A stretch of DNA of 64,000 nt from an uncultured Sphingomonadales bacterium (GTDB lineage: Bacteria > Pseudomonadota > Alphaproteobacteria > Sphingomonadales > Rhodothalassiaceae): contig CANMND010000001.1 in NCBI GenBank assembly GCA_947499155.1, forward strand, positions 310,001-374,000, given 5' to 3'. A program made the position numbers and the translations under genes. Below the pieces are notes generated by a model. It was given only the letters and a program-made list of their open reading frames with translations. It did no database searches and was not told where the DNA came from. Each line of letters begins with the position of its first letter. Positions within the stretch are counted from its first letter, which is position 1. Shown one piece after another: positions 55,924 through 64,000 of the stretch.

Positions 55924-56323
55924 TCGTTACATCAACAGCACCCTTGGGTTTCCCGGCTGCCATCTACGCCGCTTCATGCCCCCTGCTTCCTGCACTGCGT
56001 CAACCAATGGCGACTTAACTGTGTCATTCCATGGCTTCTTGGTAACGTCATTCCATGGCTTGACCATGGAATCCATAGTCCACCGACAGATGTGCGCATG
56101 GATCCCACGATCAAGTCGTGGGATGACGAGGGTGAAATATCATGGGATGACGAGGGTGAAATGTCGTGGGATGACGAAGGTAAAGCGTCGTGGGATGACG
56201 GGAGAGGAGGATCGGGGTAACGGATGAAGTCGCCTGAAAAGACATATCCTGTTAATTTTTCATTGGCAGAAGATAGTTTCTGCGCCACAGTTCAAAAGGG
56301 AGAAAAATAAAGGGGACAATATT
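55924..56323. other. 400-bp intergenic region with compound repeats
   Basis: No gene in 400 bases. 55924-56015 is unremarkable; 56024-56206 is the repeat array; 56207-56323 leads to the DUF2189 gene, with AAAGGGGAC upstream of its ATG. Short open frames on both strands through the array are by-products of the 24-nt period. Confidence 0.65.
56024..56206. repeat. Compound palindromic element with 24-nt tandem arms (copies 2 and 3)
   Basis: Two units starting TCATTCCATGGCTT lie 24 bp apart (56024, 56048). The second completes the palindrome 56046-56076, an exact 31-bp reverse complement of 34533-34563. A variant palindrome, CCCACGATCAAGTCGTGGG, lies within 56098-56128. Its right arm is then repeated with a 24-nt period: TCGTGGGATGACGAGGG from 56116, then 56140, 56164 and a partial copy from 56188. 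The arms of the two palindromes differ at three paired positions, with pairing kept. Confidence 0.85.
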
Positions 56324-57115
56324 ATGACGACGGCCCATATAAAGGGGCACGCGCCCCCGGCAAAAATCGCGATTGCAACTATTGGCCCGGATGCTCCATG
56401 GCGCTGGCTGGACCTTGCCTGGAAGCAAATGTGGCAAGCACCAAAGGTCACTCTATTTTACGGAATAATATTCGCAAGTATTTCAGCCGGGCTGTTTTCA
56501 CTTCTGATTAACAAAGGCATGTTGCCCCTGTTCCTGCCCCTTATTGGCGGATTTCTCCTCCTCGGACCACTTTTCGCTGTAGGCCTGTACGAAACGGCAA
56601 GACGGCTTTCCAATAATGAGCCTGTGACCTTGCGAGACGTTTGCCGGGTCAAACCAGGCGCACTGTCCCAGATCGGCTTTATCGGTGTCGTTTTGATGCT
56701 CGCCTTTTTGGTGTGGATCCAGATCGCCATGCTTTTATTTGCAGTTTTTGTGGGGCTTCATGCATCCATTCCACCTGCAGACATATTTTTTGCTGAGTTG
56801 TTTACCACCTCCAACGGACTTGCTCTGCTCATAAGCGGGACATTTGCAGGCGGCATGATCGCCTTCACAATTTTCACGCTGAGCGCGCTATCCGTCCCGT
56901 TGGCACTGGACCGGGAAATCGATGCAGTGACAGCCATGATAACAAGCTATGATGCTGTTAAAAAGAATAGTGGCCCGCTGCTGTTGTGGGGCTGGCTGAT
57001 TGCACTTTTGATCGTCTTTGGAATTGCCACGGCCTTTGTCGGGCTTGTGATCACCTTTCCGCTGGTGGGCCTTGCCACCTGGCACGGCTATAAGGAGCTT
57101 ACAGCAGCTTTATAA
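56324..57115 (+). CDS. DUF2189 integral membrane protein
   Basis: A 263-residue protein of the DUF2189 family: PDAPWRWLDLAWKQMWQAPK before the first helix, then GGFLLLGPLFAVGLYETARRL and about six membrane segments in total, ending GLATWHGYKEL. Function unknown; family members are inner-membrane proteins. It is convergent with pstB (27 bp gap) and follows the repeat region. Confidence 0.85.
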   Translation: MTTAHIKGHAPPAKIAIATIGPDAPWRWLDLAWKQMWQAPKVTLFYGIIFASISAGLFSLLINKGMLPLFLPLIGGFLLLGPLFAVGLYETARRLSNNEPVTLRDVCRVKPGALSQIGFIGVVLMLAFLVWIQIAMLLFAVFVGLHASIPPADIFFAELFTTSNGLALLISGTFAGGMIAFTIFTLSALSVPLALDREIDAVTAMITSYDAVKKNSGPLLLWGWLIALLIVFGIATAFVGLVITFPLVGLATWHGYKELTAAL

Positions 57116-57142
57116 AAGTCCCAGACAGCACGTTTTCGATAA

Positions 57143-57967
57143 TCAGCCAAAGCGGCCAGTTACATAAGCACGGGTCTGCTCGTTTTTGGGCTTCACGAAA
57201 ATGCGACTGGCAAGGTCAAACTCTACCATCTCCCCCAGATGCATGTAACCCACATGGTCAGATATCCGTGCCGCCTGCTGCATATTGTGGGTGACGATCA
57301 AGATGGTGATGTTATCGGCCAGCTTCTCTATCAGATCCTCAATCTTGGCGGTTGCGATAGGGTCAAGCGCAGAAGTCGGCTCGTCAAGAAGCAACAGCTC
57401 AGGCTCAGGGGCCAATGCACGGGCAATACACAAGCGCTGCTGCTGTCCGCCTGACAGACCATAAGCGCTTTCATTTAATCTGTCTTTTACCTCGTCCCAC
57501 AAGGCTGCACCTGTGAGGGCTGCTTCTACCTTGTCGGCGAGGACAGAGCGTTTGTTCATGCCCCTGATACGCAGGCCGGATGCCACATTTTCAAATATGG
57601 ACTTCGGAAACGGATTGGGTTTTTGAAACACCATTCCCACCCGCAGCCGGATCAGCATGGGGTCAGTTTTTGGTCCTACGATATTATCTTCTTCTGGATA
57701 AAGCGTGATTTCGCCTTCATAGCGATTGTTGCGATAAAGGTCGTGCATACGGTTAAAGCAGCGCAAAAGCGTGCTTTTCCCACAACCGGACGCCCCGATC
57801 AAAGCCGTCACTTTCTTGTCGTGCACCGGCAGATGAATGTTCTTCAGGGCCTGGAAATCGCCATACCAGAAATTTAGACCGTTCACATTGGCGCGAAGGC
57901 CGGATTCAGGCTTTCCCCCATTCTCCTTTCGCGTTTCCATAAGATCGCCAAGATCAAACTCTTTCAT
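57143..57967 (-). CDS. pstB: Phosphate ABC transporter ATP-binding protein
   Basis: ATPase of the high-affinity phosphate importer (274 aa). Walker [10 protein letters not shown] (residues 58-66), Q-loop [10 protein letters not shown], signature [15 protein letters not shown], Walker [14 protein letters not shown] and the switch His in [14 protein letters not shown] are all present. An N-terminal extension of about 25 residues precedes the ABC domain. The ATG has GGAGAAG upstream. It is the last gene of pstSCAB on the minus strand. Confidence 0.97.
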   Translation of the reverse strand: MKEFDLGDLMETRKENGGKPESGLRANVNGLNFWYGDFQALKNIHLPVHDKKVTALIGASGCGKSTLLRCFNRMHDLYRNNRYEGEITLYPEEDNIVGPKTDPMLIRLRVGMVFQKPNPFPKSIFENVASGLRIRGMNKRSVLADKVEAALTGAALWDEVKDRLNESAYGLSGGQQQRLCIARALAPEPELLLLDEPTSALDPIATAKIEDLIEKLADNITILIVTHNMQQAARISDHVGYMHLGEMVEFDLASRIFVKPKNEQTRAYVTGRFG

Positions 57968-58016
57968 AGGACTTCTCCAGGCACTGGGCCTCTCCGGTAA
58001 ACTGACATCGCTTGCA

Positions 58017-58919
58017 TCACATCACCTTGCGCAGGCGATAGCGAAGATAAATGGCAAATGAGTTCATCAACAAGGTGAGCGCAAGAAGAACAACGCCCGC
58101 CGCTGCCGCATTGGCATGGAACGCCGCCTGTGGCCGGGATACCCAGTTGAACATCTGAATCGGCAACAGGGAAAACGGGCTTTCGAGCCAATCAAAGTTG
58201 ACGAAGGGAAAGTTGCCCTGGAATGGGGAATCGGGCAAAAATGCGATGAATGTCAGGGCGCCAATAGTGATCACCGGCGCCGTTTCCCCTATTGCACGGG
58301 ACAAGCCGACAATGGCTCCCGTCAGGATCGCTGGCCGGGCACTTGGAATGATATAGCGAGATACGGTCTGCCACTGGTCTGCACCAAGCGCATAAGACCC
58401 CTCGCGCATCGATTGGGGAAGACTGCGGATACCTTCACGGGTTGAGACAATCACAATTGGCAGGATCAATAGCGCCAGCACAAGTCCCGCCACCTGAATG
58501 GTCTGCCCCATTTCCAGGCCATAAACGAACAATCCCAACGCCAATAGTCCGTAAATGATGGACGGGACACCGGCAAGATTGGTCACATTGATCTCGATCA
58601 GATCCGTAACCCAGTTTTTGGGCGCATATTCTTCCAGATATACTCCGGCAGCGACACCCAGTGGAATGGACAAAGCTGCTGTCACGAGCATGACCAGGAT
58701 AGTTCCGACCCATGACGATAAAATCCCTGCTCGCGCTGCACGCCGCGACGGGAAATTGGTAAGGAAGTCGAAATCCAGACGTGGAAGGCCCTGAATTGCC
58801 AGATCGAGGATCAGGGCAACCAGGGTCAACATCGCTATCAAAAGAACAGTCAGACCGACAGCCACAAAGGTGCGGTCCATGAATTTATTGCCTTTGATAA
58901 TCTGACTATGGGTTTTCAT
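58017..58919 (-). CDS. pstA: Phosphate ABC transporter permease PstA
   Basis: Second membrane subunit of the phosphate importer (300 aa, about six helices). It has the PstA pattern: [18 protein letters not shown] near residue 90, [16 protein letters not shown], and the EAA-type coupling loop ([32 protein letters not shown], seen as a whole at about 175-205), then [15 protein letters not shown]. The ATG at 58919 has AAGGA eight bases upstream; a GTG at 58955 would directly abut the pstC stop. Confidence 0.95.
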   Translation of the reverse strand: MKTHSQIIKGNKFMDRTFVAVGLTVLLIAMLTLVALILDLAIQGLPRLDFDFLTNFPSRRAARAGILSSWVGTILVMLVTAALSIPLGVAAGVYLEEYAPKNWVTDLIEINVTNLAGVPSIIYGLLALGLFVYGLEMGQTIQVAGLVLALLILPIVIVSTREGIRSLPQSMREGSYALGADQWQTVSRYIIPSARPAILTGAIVGLSRAIGETAPVITIGALTFIAFLPDSPFQGNFPFVNFDWLESPFSLLPIQMFNWVSRPQAAFHANAAAAGVVLLALTLLMNSFAIYLRYRLRKVM

Positions 58920-58955
58920 GCCCGTATCCTTGTGGCTGGATGATCGGTTTTGCAC

Positions 58956-59906
58956 TCAGTACTCCTCACGGAAACGACGACGAAGCCAGAACCCGGCAAT
59001 ATTGAACAGCAAGGTAATGACAAACAAGGTAAGGCCAACTGCAAAGATGGTCTGATAGCCAATAGACCCATGGGGAAGATCACCCAGGGACACCTGAACG
59101 ATATAAGCGGTCATGGTCGCCGCCCCTTCAGTCGGGTTCAGCGTCAAATTGGGATTTTGACCGGCCGCAATGGCGACCACCATGGTTTCACCAACGGCCC
59201 GCGACATGCCTAGAATATAAGCAGCCGTAATTCCTGACAAAGCGCCCGGAATGATAACGCGCAAACCGGTATGAAAACGAGAAAAGCCAAGGGCATAAGC
59301 CCCTTCACGTAAACTGTCAGGTACAGCACGCATGGCGTCTTCACTGACTGATACAACATAAGGCAGGATCATGATTCCCATAACCAGTCCTGGTGCCAGC
59401 ATGTTAAATCCGCTCAAGCCAGGCATGAAGGTCTGAAGCAAGGGTGTGACAAACAACAGCGCAAAATAGCCATAAACAACGGTTGGCACACCGCCCAGCA
59501 GTTCCAGCACCGGCTTAATCGATTCACGCAGCTTTGGTGGCGCGTATTCGCTTAAATAAACTGCCAGCACTGTCCCTGCAGGTACCGCAACCAGCAAGGC
59601 AATTCCCGACACCACCAATGTGGCCGTCAAAAGCGGCAGGACGCCATAGCGGGCCTTGGTGAAAAGCGGTGTCCATTCCGTATCGGTGAGGAAATCCACG
59701 ATGGACACAACGCCGAAAAAGGTGAGCGATTCTGAAACCAGAATATAAACTATCGCCGCAGTGATGAAAACAGAGACGCCAGCGGCACTAAACAGGATCA
59801 CACGGGCAATGCGGTCCTTAAGACGCCGACGCCAGAGAAACCCGTTGCTTACCGCCACTTTACCTGTGCCAAGCGTACTACCTGTCGCCATGATCTGGTC
59901 TGACAT
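58956..59906 (-). CDS. pstC: Phosphate ABC transporter permease PstC
   Basis: First membrane subunit of the phosphate importer (316 aa). Features: a soluble N-terminus, VSIVDFLTDTEWTPLFTKARYGVLPLL near residue 85 read in parts, then VPAGTVLAVYLSEYAPPKLRE, GGVPTVVYGYFALLFVTPLLQ, the coupling helix SLREGAYALGFSRFHTGLRV and SRAVGETMVVAIAAGQNP. Six or seven helices are seen. It follows pstS after a stem-loop (59942-59963). Confidence 0.95.
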   Translation of the reverse strand: MSDQIMATGSTLGTGKVAVSNGFLWRRRLKDRIARVILFSAAGVSVFITAAIVYILVSESLTFFGVVSIVDFLTDTEWTPLFTKARYGVLPLLTATLVVSGIALLVAVPAGTVLAVYLSEYAPPKLRESIKPVLELLGGVPTVVYGYFALLFVTPLLQTFMPGLSGFNMLAPGLVMGIMILPYVVSVSEDAMRAVPDSLREGAYALGFSRFHTGLRVIIPGALSGITAAYILGMSRAVGETMVVAIAAGQNPNLTLNPTEGAATMTAYIVQVSLGDLPHGSIGYQTIFAVGLTLFVITLLFNIAGFWLRRRFREEY

Positions 59907-59941
59907 ATCCGGCCCGATCCCGAAAAAAACTACCGTGAAGA

Positions 59942-59963
59942 CGGGAAGGGTTCACCCTTCCCG
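59942..59963 (-). terminator. Attenuator-like hairpin between pstS and pstC
   Basis: A perfect inverted repeat CGGGAAGGGT TCA CCCTTCCCG lies 23 bp after the pstS stop. On the minus strand a run of seven T follows some 14 bases later. It may protect or partly terminate the pstS transcript, so that the binding protein is made in excess of the permease. Confidence 0.75.
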
Positions 59964-59985
59964 CACAAATTCATCTGAGGGCTGT

Positions 59986-60984
59986 TTACCGGGACCGCTT
60001 GGTCCGAAGCAAGTCTTCTATGGATACACCGACTTGCGATCCGCCTTCAAACACAGTCCCAACAACCCGGTCATGAAACAATTTCATTGCCGTTTCATAG
60101 GCTTCTGCTGGCAGCGGAACATATCCTACTTCAGCTATCAGTTCGGGAGCCAAGTCAGGATCCAGGTAATATTCGACAAACTGACGAACCGCTTTGCTTT
60201 TGTCAGCCGCATCTTTGCCCACATAGATAAACAAGGGACGTGACAGGGGCTGGTAAGTTCCATTCTTTGCGCCTTCCAGCGTCGGAAGAACAGGCTCCCT
60301 GCCCTCATATACAATAGGGACAGCCTTCAGCTTGTCGGTGTTTTCAGACAAATAGGCAAAACCGAAAAATCCCAGACCTCCGAGTGTATTGGCAACACCC
60401 ATCACCAGCACATTATCGTCTTCACTGGCTGTAAAATCACCACGGCTGGCATGTTCCTTACCTACGATTGCCTGGGTGAAATAATCATAAGTACCGGAAT
60501 CCGCGCCGGGCCCGAAAAGTTCCAATGAACGATTCGGAAAATCAGGACGAATCTGATTCCAGTTGGAAATTACACCTTGTGCCTCTGGCTCCCACATCAT
60601 TTTCAGCTCTTCGACAGTCAAATGATTTATCCAGGTATTTTTCGGGTTGACCACAACCGCCAAGGCATCAATGGCTACCGGCAATTCCATGAATTCAATG
60701 CCGTTTTGCTTGCACAGCTCCACTTCTGATGCACGGATTGGCCGTGAAGCATTTGTCACGTCCACTTCACCACGGCAGAATTTCTTGAACCCGCCGCCGC
60801 TTCCGGACACGCCAACGGTCACACGGTATTTGCCGCGAAAGTCGATCTGGAATTCTTCAGCGATTGCTTCTGTAATTGGGAACACCGTGCTCGACCCATC
60901 CACTCGCACTATTTCCTGAGCGGATGCTGCCTGTGCCGTGGCAAGCATGACTGTGGCACTGACGGCAATCGTGATTGATTTCAT
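59986..60984 (-). CDS. pstS: Phosphate ABC transporter substrate-binding protein
   Basis: Periplasmic phosphate-binding protein (332 aa). Signal peptide [19 protein letters not shown], cleavage near ASAQ; then the phosphate-site loops [44 protein letters not shown] and [19 protein letters not shown]. The ATG at 60984 has GAGGA upstream; a longer start at 60999 is possible. First gene of pstSCAB; its upstream region contains Pho-box-like repeats shared with phoU. Confidence 0.95.
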   Translation of the reverse strand: MKSITIAVSATVMLATAQAASAQEIVRVDGSSTVFPITEAIAEEFQIDFRGKYRVTVGVSGSGGGFKKFCRGEVDVTNASRPIRASEVELCKQNGIEFMELPVAIDALAVVVNPKNTWINHLTVEELKMMWEPEAQGVISNWNQIRPDFPNRSLELFGPGADSGTYDYFTQAIVGKEHASRGDFTASEDDNVLVMGVANTLGGLGFFGFAYLSENTDKLKAVPIVYEGREPVLPTLEGAKNGTYQPLSRPLFIYVGKDAADKSKAVRQFVEYYLDPDLAPELIAEVGYVPLPAEAYETAMKLFHDRVVGTVFEGGSQVGVSIEDLLRTKRSR

Positions 60985-61052
60985 GAACGAAGTCCTCATT
61001 GAGAAACTGCCCGGACCGCCCGGACGACAAAATTTACAGGGGCACGATGACC

Positions 61053-61099
61053 ATGTCATGTGACAGGGACTTTAATGTAATATGTCAGTTTTGTGACAT
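61053..61099. promoter_or_regulatory. Pho-box-like repeats between pstS and phoU
   Basis: Read on the minus strand toward pstS, elements TGTCACAAAAC, TGACATATTAC and, 11 bp further, TGTCACATGAC follow each other with an 11-bp register. That is how PhoB binding sites are built (consensus CTGTCAT repeats). They also form the palindrome ATGTCA...TGACAT at 61082-61099. The site lies between the divergent pstS and phoU genes and could control both. PhoB binding is inferred. Confidence 0.65.
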
Positions 61100-61258
61100 C
61101 TGCCTGATACGTCCTTTTACCCGAACCCAATCCGCATGTTTTTATAAAGCGGCGGGTCTTGCATGCGCACATAATATGAACGATTCTGTCTATGCCGCCA
61201 ATGGCAACGACATCGAATGTCGCTTATTAATTATTTCGGCGAAGGTCAGGAACAGCTT

Positions 61259-61978
61259 ATGCGCCATACCAACGAGGCTTATGACAATGAATTGCGGCGG
61301 TTACGCAGTATCGTCACCCAAATGGGAGGTCTTGCTGAAGAAGAATTGGCCCAGGCGGTCGAGGCTCTGGTGAACCGTGATCCCGAGCATGCGCGCAAGG
61401 TGGTCGAAATGGACAAAAAGATCGATCTGCTGGAAGTGGAAGCGGACGAACTGGTTATTGAGATGATCGCGCGCCGAAGCCCGGTGGCAGACGATTTGCG
61501 CGACATTATTTCAGCTCTCAAGATTACCACCATGCTGGAACGCATTGGTGACTTTGCCAAGAATATCGCCAAGCGGGTCACGGTTATCTCACAATCAGAA
61601 CCAATTGCGATTTCTGCTTCCATCCCCCGAATGGCGCAAGAAGCGCAAGAAATGATCAAAAACGTGCTGGACGCCTTTGTGGAGCGTGATGCGGACAAGG
61701 CAGTCGCCGTTTGGCAGAGCGATGACAAGGTGGATGCACTTTACAACAGCATGTTTCGCGAATTGCTCACCTATATGATGGAGTCCCCAGGCACCATCAC
61801 GGCTGGTACACATTTTTTGTTTATCGCCAAAAACATTGAGCGGGTGGGAGATCAGGCAACCAATATAGCCGAGGTGGTTTATTATGCCGCCAAGGGTGAA
61901 CCTTTGGACGATAACCGCCCCAAGGCCGACATGACGGCATTCCTTTCTGCTACAGATCAAAATAACAACAAGACCTGA
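61259..61978 (+). CDS. phoU: Phosphate signalling protein PhoU
   Basis: Two three-helix bundles (239 aa) that connect the Pst importer to the PhoR/PhoB system. The repeated motif characteristic of PhoU is seen in both halves: RSPVADDLRDIISALKITTMLERIGDFAKNIAKR and, near the C-terminus, HFLFIAKNIERVGDQATNIAE. The ATG at 61259 has AGGA eight bases upstream and gives the usual N-terminus MRHTNEAYDNEL; an upstream ATG-like start at 61217 is less likely. It is divergent from pstSCAB instead of following pstB, which is not the usual order. Confidence 0.93.
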   Translation: MRHTNEAYDNELRRLRSIVTQMGGLAEEELAQAVEALVNRDPEHARKVVEMDKKIDLLEVEADELVIEMIARRSPVADDLRDIISALKITTMLERIGDFAKNIAKRVTVISQSEPIAISASIPRMAQEAQEMIKNVLDAFVERDADKAVAVWQSDDKVDALYNSMFRELLTYMMESPGTITAGTHFLFIAKNIERVGDQATNIAEVVYYAAKGEPLDDNRPKADMTAFLSATDQNNNKT

Positions 61979-62025
61979 TCTAAAGCCGCTCTCCGGGCGT
62001 CAGGTCAGCGTATCAACCAAGTAAA

Positions 62026-62055
62026 CAAGGCCCAGACGAACACGTCTGAGCCTTG
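62026..62055. terminator. Bidirectional terminator between phoU and cytochrome c
   Basis: Inverted repeat CAAGGCCCAGACG ... CGTCTGAGCCTTG with a short loop lies between the convergent phoU and cytochrome c genes, about 48 bp after the phoU stop and 36 bp after the cytochrome stop. T-rich sequence follows on the plus side (CTTATTCATT). It can serve both. Confidence 0.75.
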
Positions 62056-62091
62056 CTTATTCATTCCATAATCACTTAAGTATATTTGAAC

Positions 62092-62487
62092 TCAGTCGCT
62101 TGATGCGCGCTTGAGGAAAGCAATCACGTCATCACGGTCTTCTTCCTTGCGCAAACCTGGAAAAGCCATGCTGTTTCCTGGTATATACTCGCGCGGGTTT
62201 TCCAGATAACCGTGCAGGGTTTCGTCATTCCAGACGATACCGGAGTCCTTCATGGCGGTGCTGAAACGTGCAAAGCCTTCTAATGTTCCAGCCTCACGGC
62301 CCATAATATTGTGAAGGCTGGGGCCAACCCGGTTCTTGCCCTCTTCAACTGTATGACAGGCCTGGCAGCGTCGAAATATTTTCGCGCCATTATCCGCGTC
62401 ACCTTCTGCCTGCGCCGGCACCGTGAACATCAGTCCAGCAGATAACACCATTGAGGCCGCAAGAGCCGCGTTCTTCAAGGTCAACAC
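62092..62487 (-). CDS. Class I c-type cytochrome, periplasmic
   Basis: A small electron carrier (131 aa) exported by a Sec signal (cleavage near PAQA-EGD). Heme is bound covalently through CQACH at residues 41-45, with Met107 in NSMAFPGL as sixth ligand. The segment RVGPSLHNIMGREAG is typical of cytochrome c2/c550 relatives of mitochondrial cytochrome c. It starts at a GTG (62487) with AAAGGAG upstream. Likely partner: a cytochrome oxidase or the bc1 complex. Confidence 0.92.
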   Translation of the reverse strand: MLTLKNAALAASMVLSAGLMFTVPAQAEGDADNGAKIFRRCQACHTVEEGKNRVGPSLHNIMGREAGTLEGFARFSTAMKDSGIVWNDETLHGYLENPREYIPGNSMAFPGLRKEEDRDDVIAFLKRASSD

Positions 62488-62716
62488 AAGTTTCTCCTTT
62501 TATTCTTGCTATGAGATGCCATCGGAGCAGCCAAAATTCTTTCAAAGCAATATAGCCACAACATGGCAACTCATGCCTTATTCCGATTTATTATGCAGAG
62601 CACCTTGTCTTTCATACAGGAAAACGACAAGGCTTAATGCAGGAAAATGCCATAACCAGCGGTGGCGCATCGTCGCGCTACCTCTTTATATTGTCTCCAA
62701 ACAGGAGTTTCACAAG

Positions 62717-63454
62717 ATGGACAAGGATGCGATCTATAAAAGTATGGAGGGAGCAGGGACTAGCGATTACGAAAAATATCTTGATACCAAAACACTGTTC
62801 TCGGCACAAAAACCCTTCTCAGAATTTTGCAATCGAGATGAGCTTCAATTCCAGATCGTGCACCAGGTCGAAGAATTATGGATGAAGCTTATGGCTTACA
62901 CCCTGCTTGATATCGACGACTATATAAAGGCGCGCAACACCAACCGCGTCATAACCCTTTTCCAGCGCGTTCATATGCTGATGCGTCTCCTGACCGAACA
63001 ACTGACCGTGCTTGAGACCATGTCACCCAAGGAGTATCAGGAAATCCGTCTGCAACTGGGCAATGGATCAGGCCAGGAATCTCCCGGCTTCCGGACTCTT
63101 CTAAAAATGCCAAACCCGATCTGGAAAAGCTTTGAAAACGCCTATCTCAAGCAGGACAATCTGACAGTCGAGAATATCTATAACAGCGAATACACACATA
63201 GTGACGCCTATATGGTGGCGGAGTGTCTGACTGAATTTGACGAACTGTTCCAAAAATTCCGCTACCATCATATCCAGCTCGTCCATCGCAGCATCGGCAT
63301 GGATGCCAAGTCTCTCAAGGGGCGTTCCGTCGAACTGCTGAAAGATGGGCTGAGCACGCGCTTCTTCCCTGAACTGTGGCGTATCCGTAATGAAATGACT
63401 GACAGTTGGGGCGGCACTTACGGCACCGTCCGGGACAGTATTACAGGACACTGA
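62717..63454 (+). CDS. Tryptophan 2,3-dioxygenase family protein (divergent)
   Basis: Heme dioxygenase expected to open the indole ring of tryptophan to N-formylkynurenine (245 aa). Conserved TDO parts: YEKYLDTKTLFSAQKPFSEF at the start, FQIVHQVEELWMKLMAYTL (His and Phe of the distal pocket), EQLTVLETMSPKEYQEIRLQLG with the substrate-binding Arg, and YHHIQLVHRSIG with the heme-ligand His. The GTGGS(S/T)G loop after that histidine, which holds the substrate amino group in known TDOs, is absent: the sequence is GMDAKSLKGRS. So substrate or rate may differ. The ATG at 62717 has AGGAG upstream. No kynurenine pathway gene is nearby. Confidence 0.88.
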   Translation: MDKDAIYKSMEGAGTSDYEKYLDTKTLFSAQKPFSEFCNRDELQFQIVHQVEELWMKLMAYTLLDIDDYIKARNTNRVITLFQRVHMLMRLLTEQLTVLETMSPKEYQEIRLQLGNGSGQESPGFRTLLKMPNPIWKSFENAYLKQDNLTVENIYNSEYTHSDAYMVAECLTEFDELFQKFRYHHIQLVHRSIGMDAKSLKGRSVELLKDGLSTRFFPELWRIRNEMTDSWGGTYGTVRDSITGH

Positions 63455-63468
63455 AAAACCATGAAAAA

Positions 63469-63490
63469 AGGGGACGCAATCGCATCCCCT
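63469..63490 (-). terminator. Terminator shared by the two last genes
   Basis: Inverted repeat AGGGGACGC AATC GCATCCCCT with one mismatch, between the TDO-like gene and the convergent last gene. On the minus strand it is followed by TTTTTT; on the plus strand only by GTTTCTG. It mainly terminates the minus-strand gene. Confidence 0.78.
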
Positions 63491-63518
63491 GTTTCTGCTG
63501 TCTCTATCAAGAGGGACT

Positions 63519-64000
63519 TCAACCGCCCAACTGCTGCCTCATGCGTGGAGCCAGCTTGCGCATCAAGGTCAGGTCCGCCCCCGACACAGTTTTTGTCATG
63601 GCCAGCATTACCATAGCTCCTTCAATACGGGCGCGCACATTGGCAGGCATTGAATCCAGCATTTCAGGAGTCATATTCTCAGCCGTTTTGCGGCTGGCTT
63701 CTGGCATTTTCTCAACCTCAATCGCCATAAAGGCTGCCATCACGCGGTCACCAATACGTGCCCAGGATTCCACACTGTCAAAGCCGTGTTTCTCAGCAAT
63801 CTTTCCCATGGTCCGATAAAGTTCAGGCGTCTCCATTTTCATGAAGGCCGCGCCTCGTGTATATGGCGCGTAGGGCTTGTCTTTTGACGGGCTCATGACC
63901 TGCGAAAACTGCTCTGCCTTATCCGATTCCTGGAGTTGCTGGCCTAAAGTTGTGGCTTCCGGCAGGCTGTCAATAAACCGCTCGGCCTCATCCTGCGTCA
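63519..64000 (-). CDS. Protein of unknown function (5' end cut by window)
   Basis: The frame is open from 63519 through the right edge, so at least 160 residues are visible and the N-terminus lies outside the window. The internal ATG at 63896 is not taken as start because the frame continues upstream (QDEAERFIDSLPEATTLGQ). The sequence looks helical and charged, with repeated Met (MKMETPELYRTMGKIAEKHG; ENMTPEMLDSMPANVRARIEG) and a basic end (MRKLAPRMRQQLGG). I do not recognise the family. It could be an exported protein, since its N-terminus is not seen. Confidence 0.7.
   Translation of the reverse strand, partial: TQDEAERFIDSLPEATTLGQQLQESDKAEQFSQVMSPSKDKPYAPYTRGAAFMKMETPELYRTMGKIAEKHGFDSVESWARIGDRVMAAFMAIEVEKMPEASRKTAENMTPEMLDSMPANVRARIEGAMVMLAMTKTVSGADLTLMRKLAPRMRQQLGG

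Noticed and set aside
56116-56206. Possible CRISPR array
   Set aside because: The units follow each other directly with no spacers and are only 24 nt; no cas genes are near.
55974-56288. Open frames on both strands through the 56.1 kb repeats, with eight-residue peptide repeats
   Set aside because: The 24-nt period is a multiple of three, so frames stay open on both strands by chance; no ribosome site, no homology, and the array is built from palindrome arms.

Overview
The window reads as a chromosomal segment of a free-living, aerobic alphaproteobacterium. Supporting this are the order rpoZ - spoT/relA-type gene - pyrE - DUF2062, a COX15-type heme A synthase, an ETF-ubiquinone oxidoreductase, a gamma-carbonic anhydrase beside an NDUFAF6-like protein, a TonB-dependent receptor of the sphingomonad kind, and the closest protein patterns in nearly every housekeeping gene. 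I cannot name the genus. Coding density is high. I saw no prophage, insertion sequence, integrase or CRISPR array.

Layout. 1-4000: minus-strand rpoZ -> (p)ppGpp synthase/hydrolase -> pyrE -> DUF2062 (cut by the window edge), plus an unlisted 51-residue ORF upstream of rpoZ. 4.2-7.4 kb: a cation/proton antiporter, a patatin-like protein and tRNA-Gln(TTG). 7.5-14.5 kb: a minus-strand polysaccharide export set (multi-SLBB exporter -> YjbH-like outer-membrane protein -> WecA/MraY-type sugar-phosphate transferase). 14.6-19 kb: a TPR lipoprotein -> ispE, and ETF-QO. 19-24 kb: a divergent uracil-DNA-glycosylase-like protein, a lytic transglycosylase coupled to moaB, an unknown protein and a YVTN beta-propeller. 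24-27.5 kb: a complete TRAP transporter. 27.6-34.5 kb: a MotA-like protein, argC -> gamma-carbonic anhydrase -> NDUFAF6-like protein, a VOC-protein fragment, parC and a SAM hydroxide adenosyltransferase.

34.7-39.7 kb is the most unusual stretch. A block made of (BtuF-like gene 3' end)-(soluble chemoreceptor)-(small PAS protein) occurs twice in tandem. In the first copy the chemoreceptor is a pseudogene with two nonsense codons. In the second copy the BtuF-like gene survives only as a remnant of about 150 bp. 39.8-44.8 kb carries a DsbD/ScsB-like reductase, rplM-rpsI and ctaA-cutA. 45-49.3 kb carries an RND efflux pair. 50.4-55.9 kb carries a TonB receptor followed by SDR - E1 alpha - E1 beta genes without an E2 or E3. 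55.9-56.3 kb holds a compound palindromic and 24-nt-periodic repeat, related to a second copy at 34.5 kb. 57.1-62 kb is the phosphate regulon (pstSCAB, with phoU divergent and Pho-box-like repeats between them). The end carries a cytochrome c, a divergent tryptophan 2,3-dioxygenase and a gene cut by the right edge.

How the parts fit. The sensory block, the Pst system and the TRAP, RND and TonB transporters describe an organism that senses redox or oxygen state, scavenges phosphate and takes up organic substrates from dilute water. The respiratory genes (ctaA, ETF-QO, cytochrome c, and the gamma-CA/NDUFAF6-like pair) fit an aerobic chain like that of mitochondria. No single locus is clearly a new defence or mobile system. 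The best candidates for follow-up are the decaying duplicated chemosensory block, the covarying palindromic repeat family, the gamma-CA/NDUFAF6-like coupling, and the two enzymes with altered active-site motifs (UDG-like and TDO-like).
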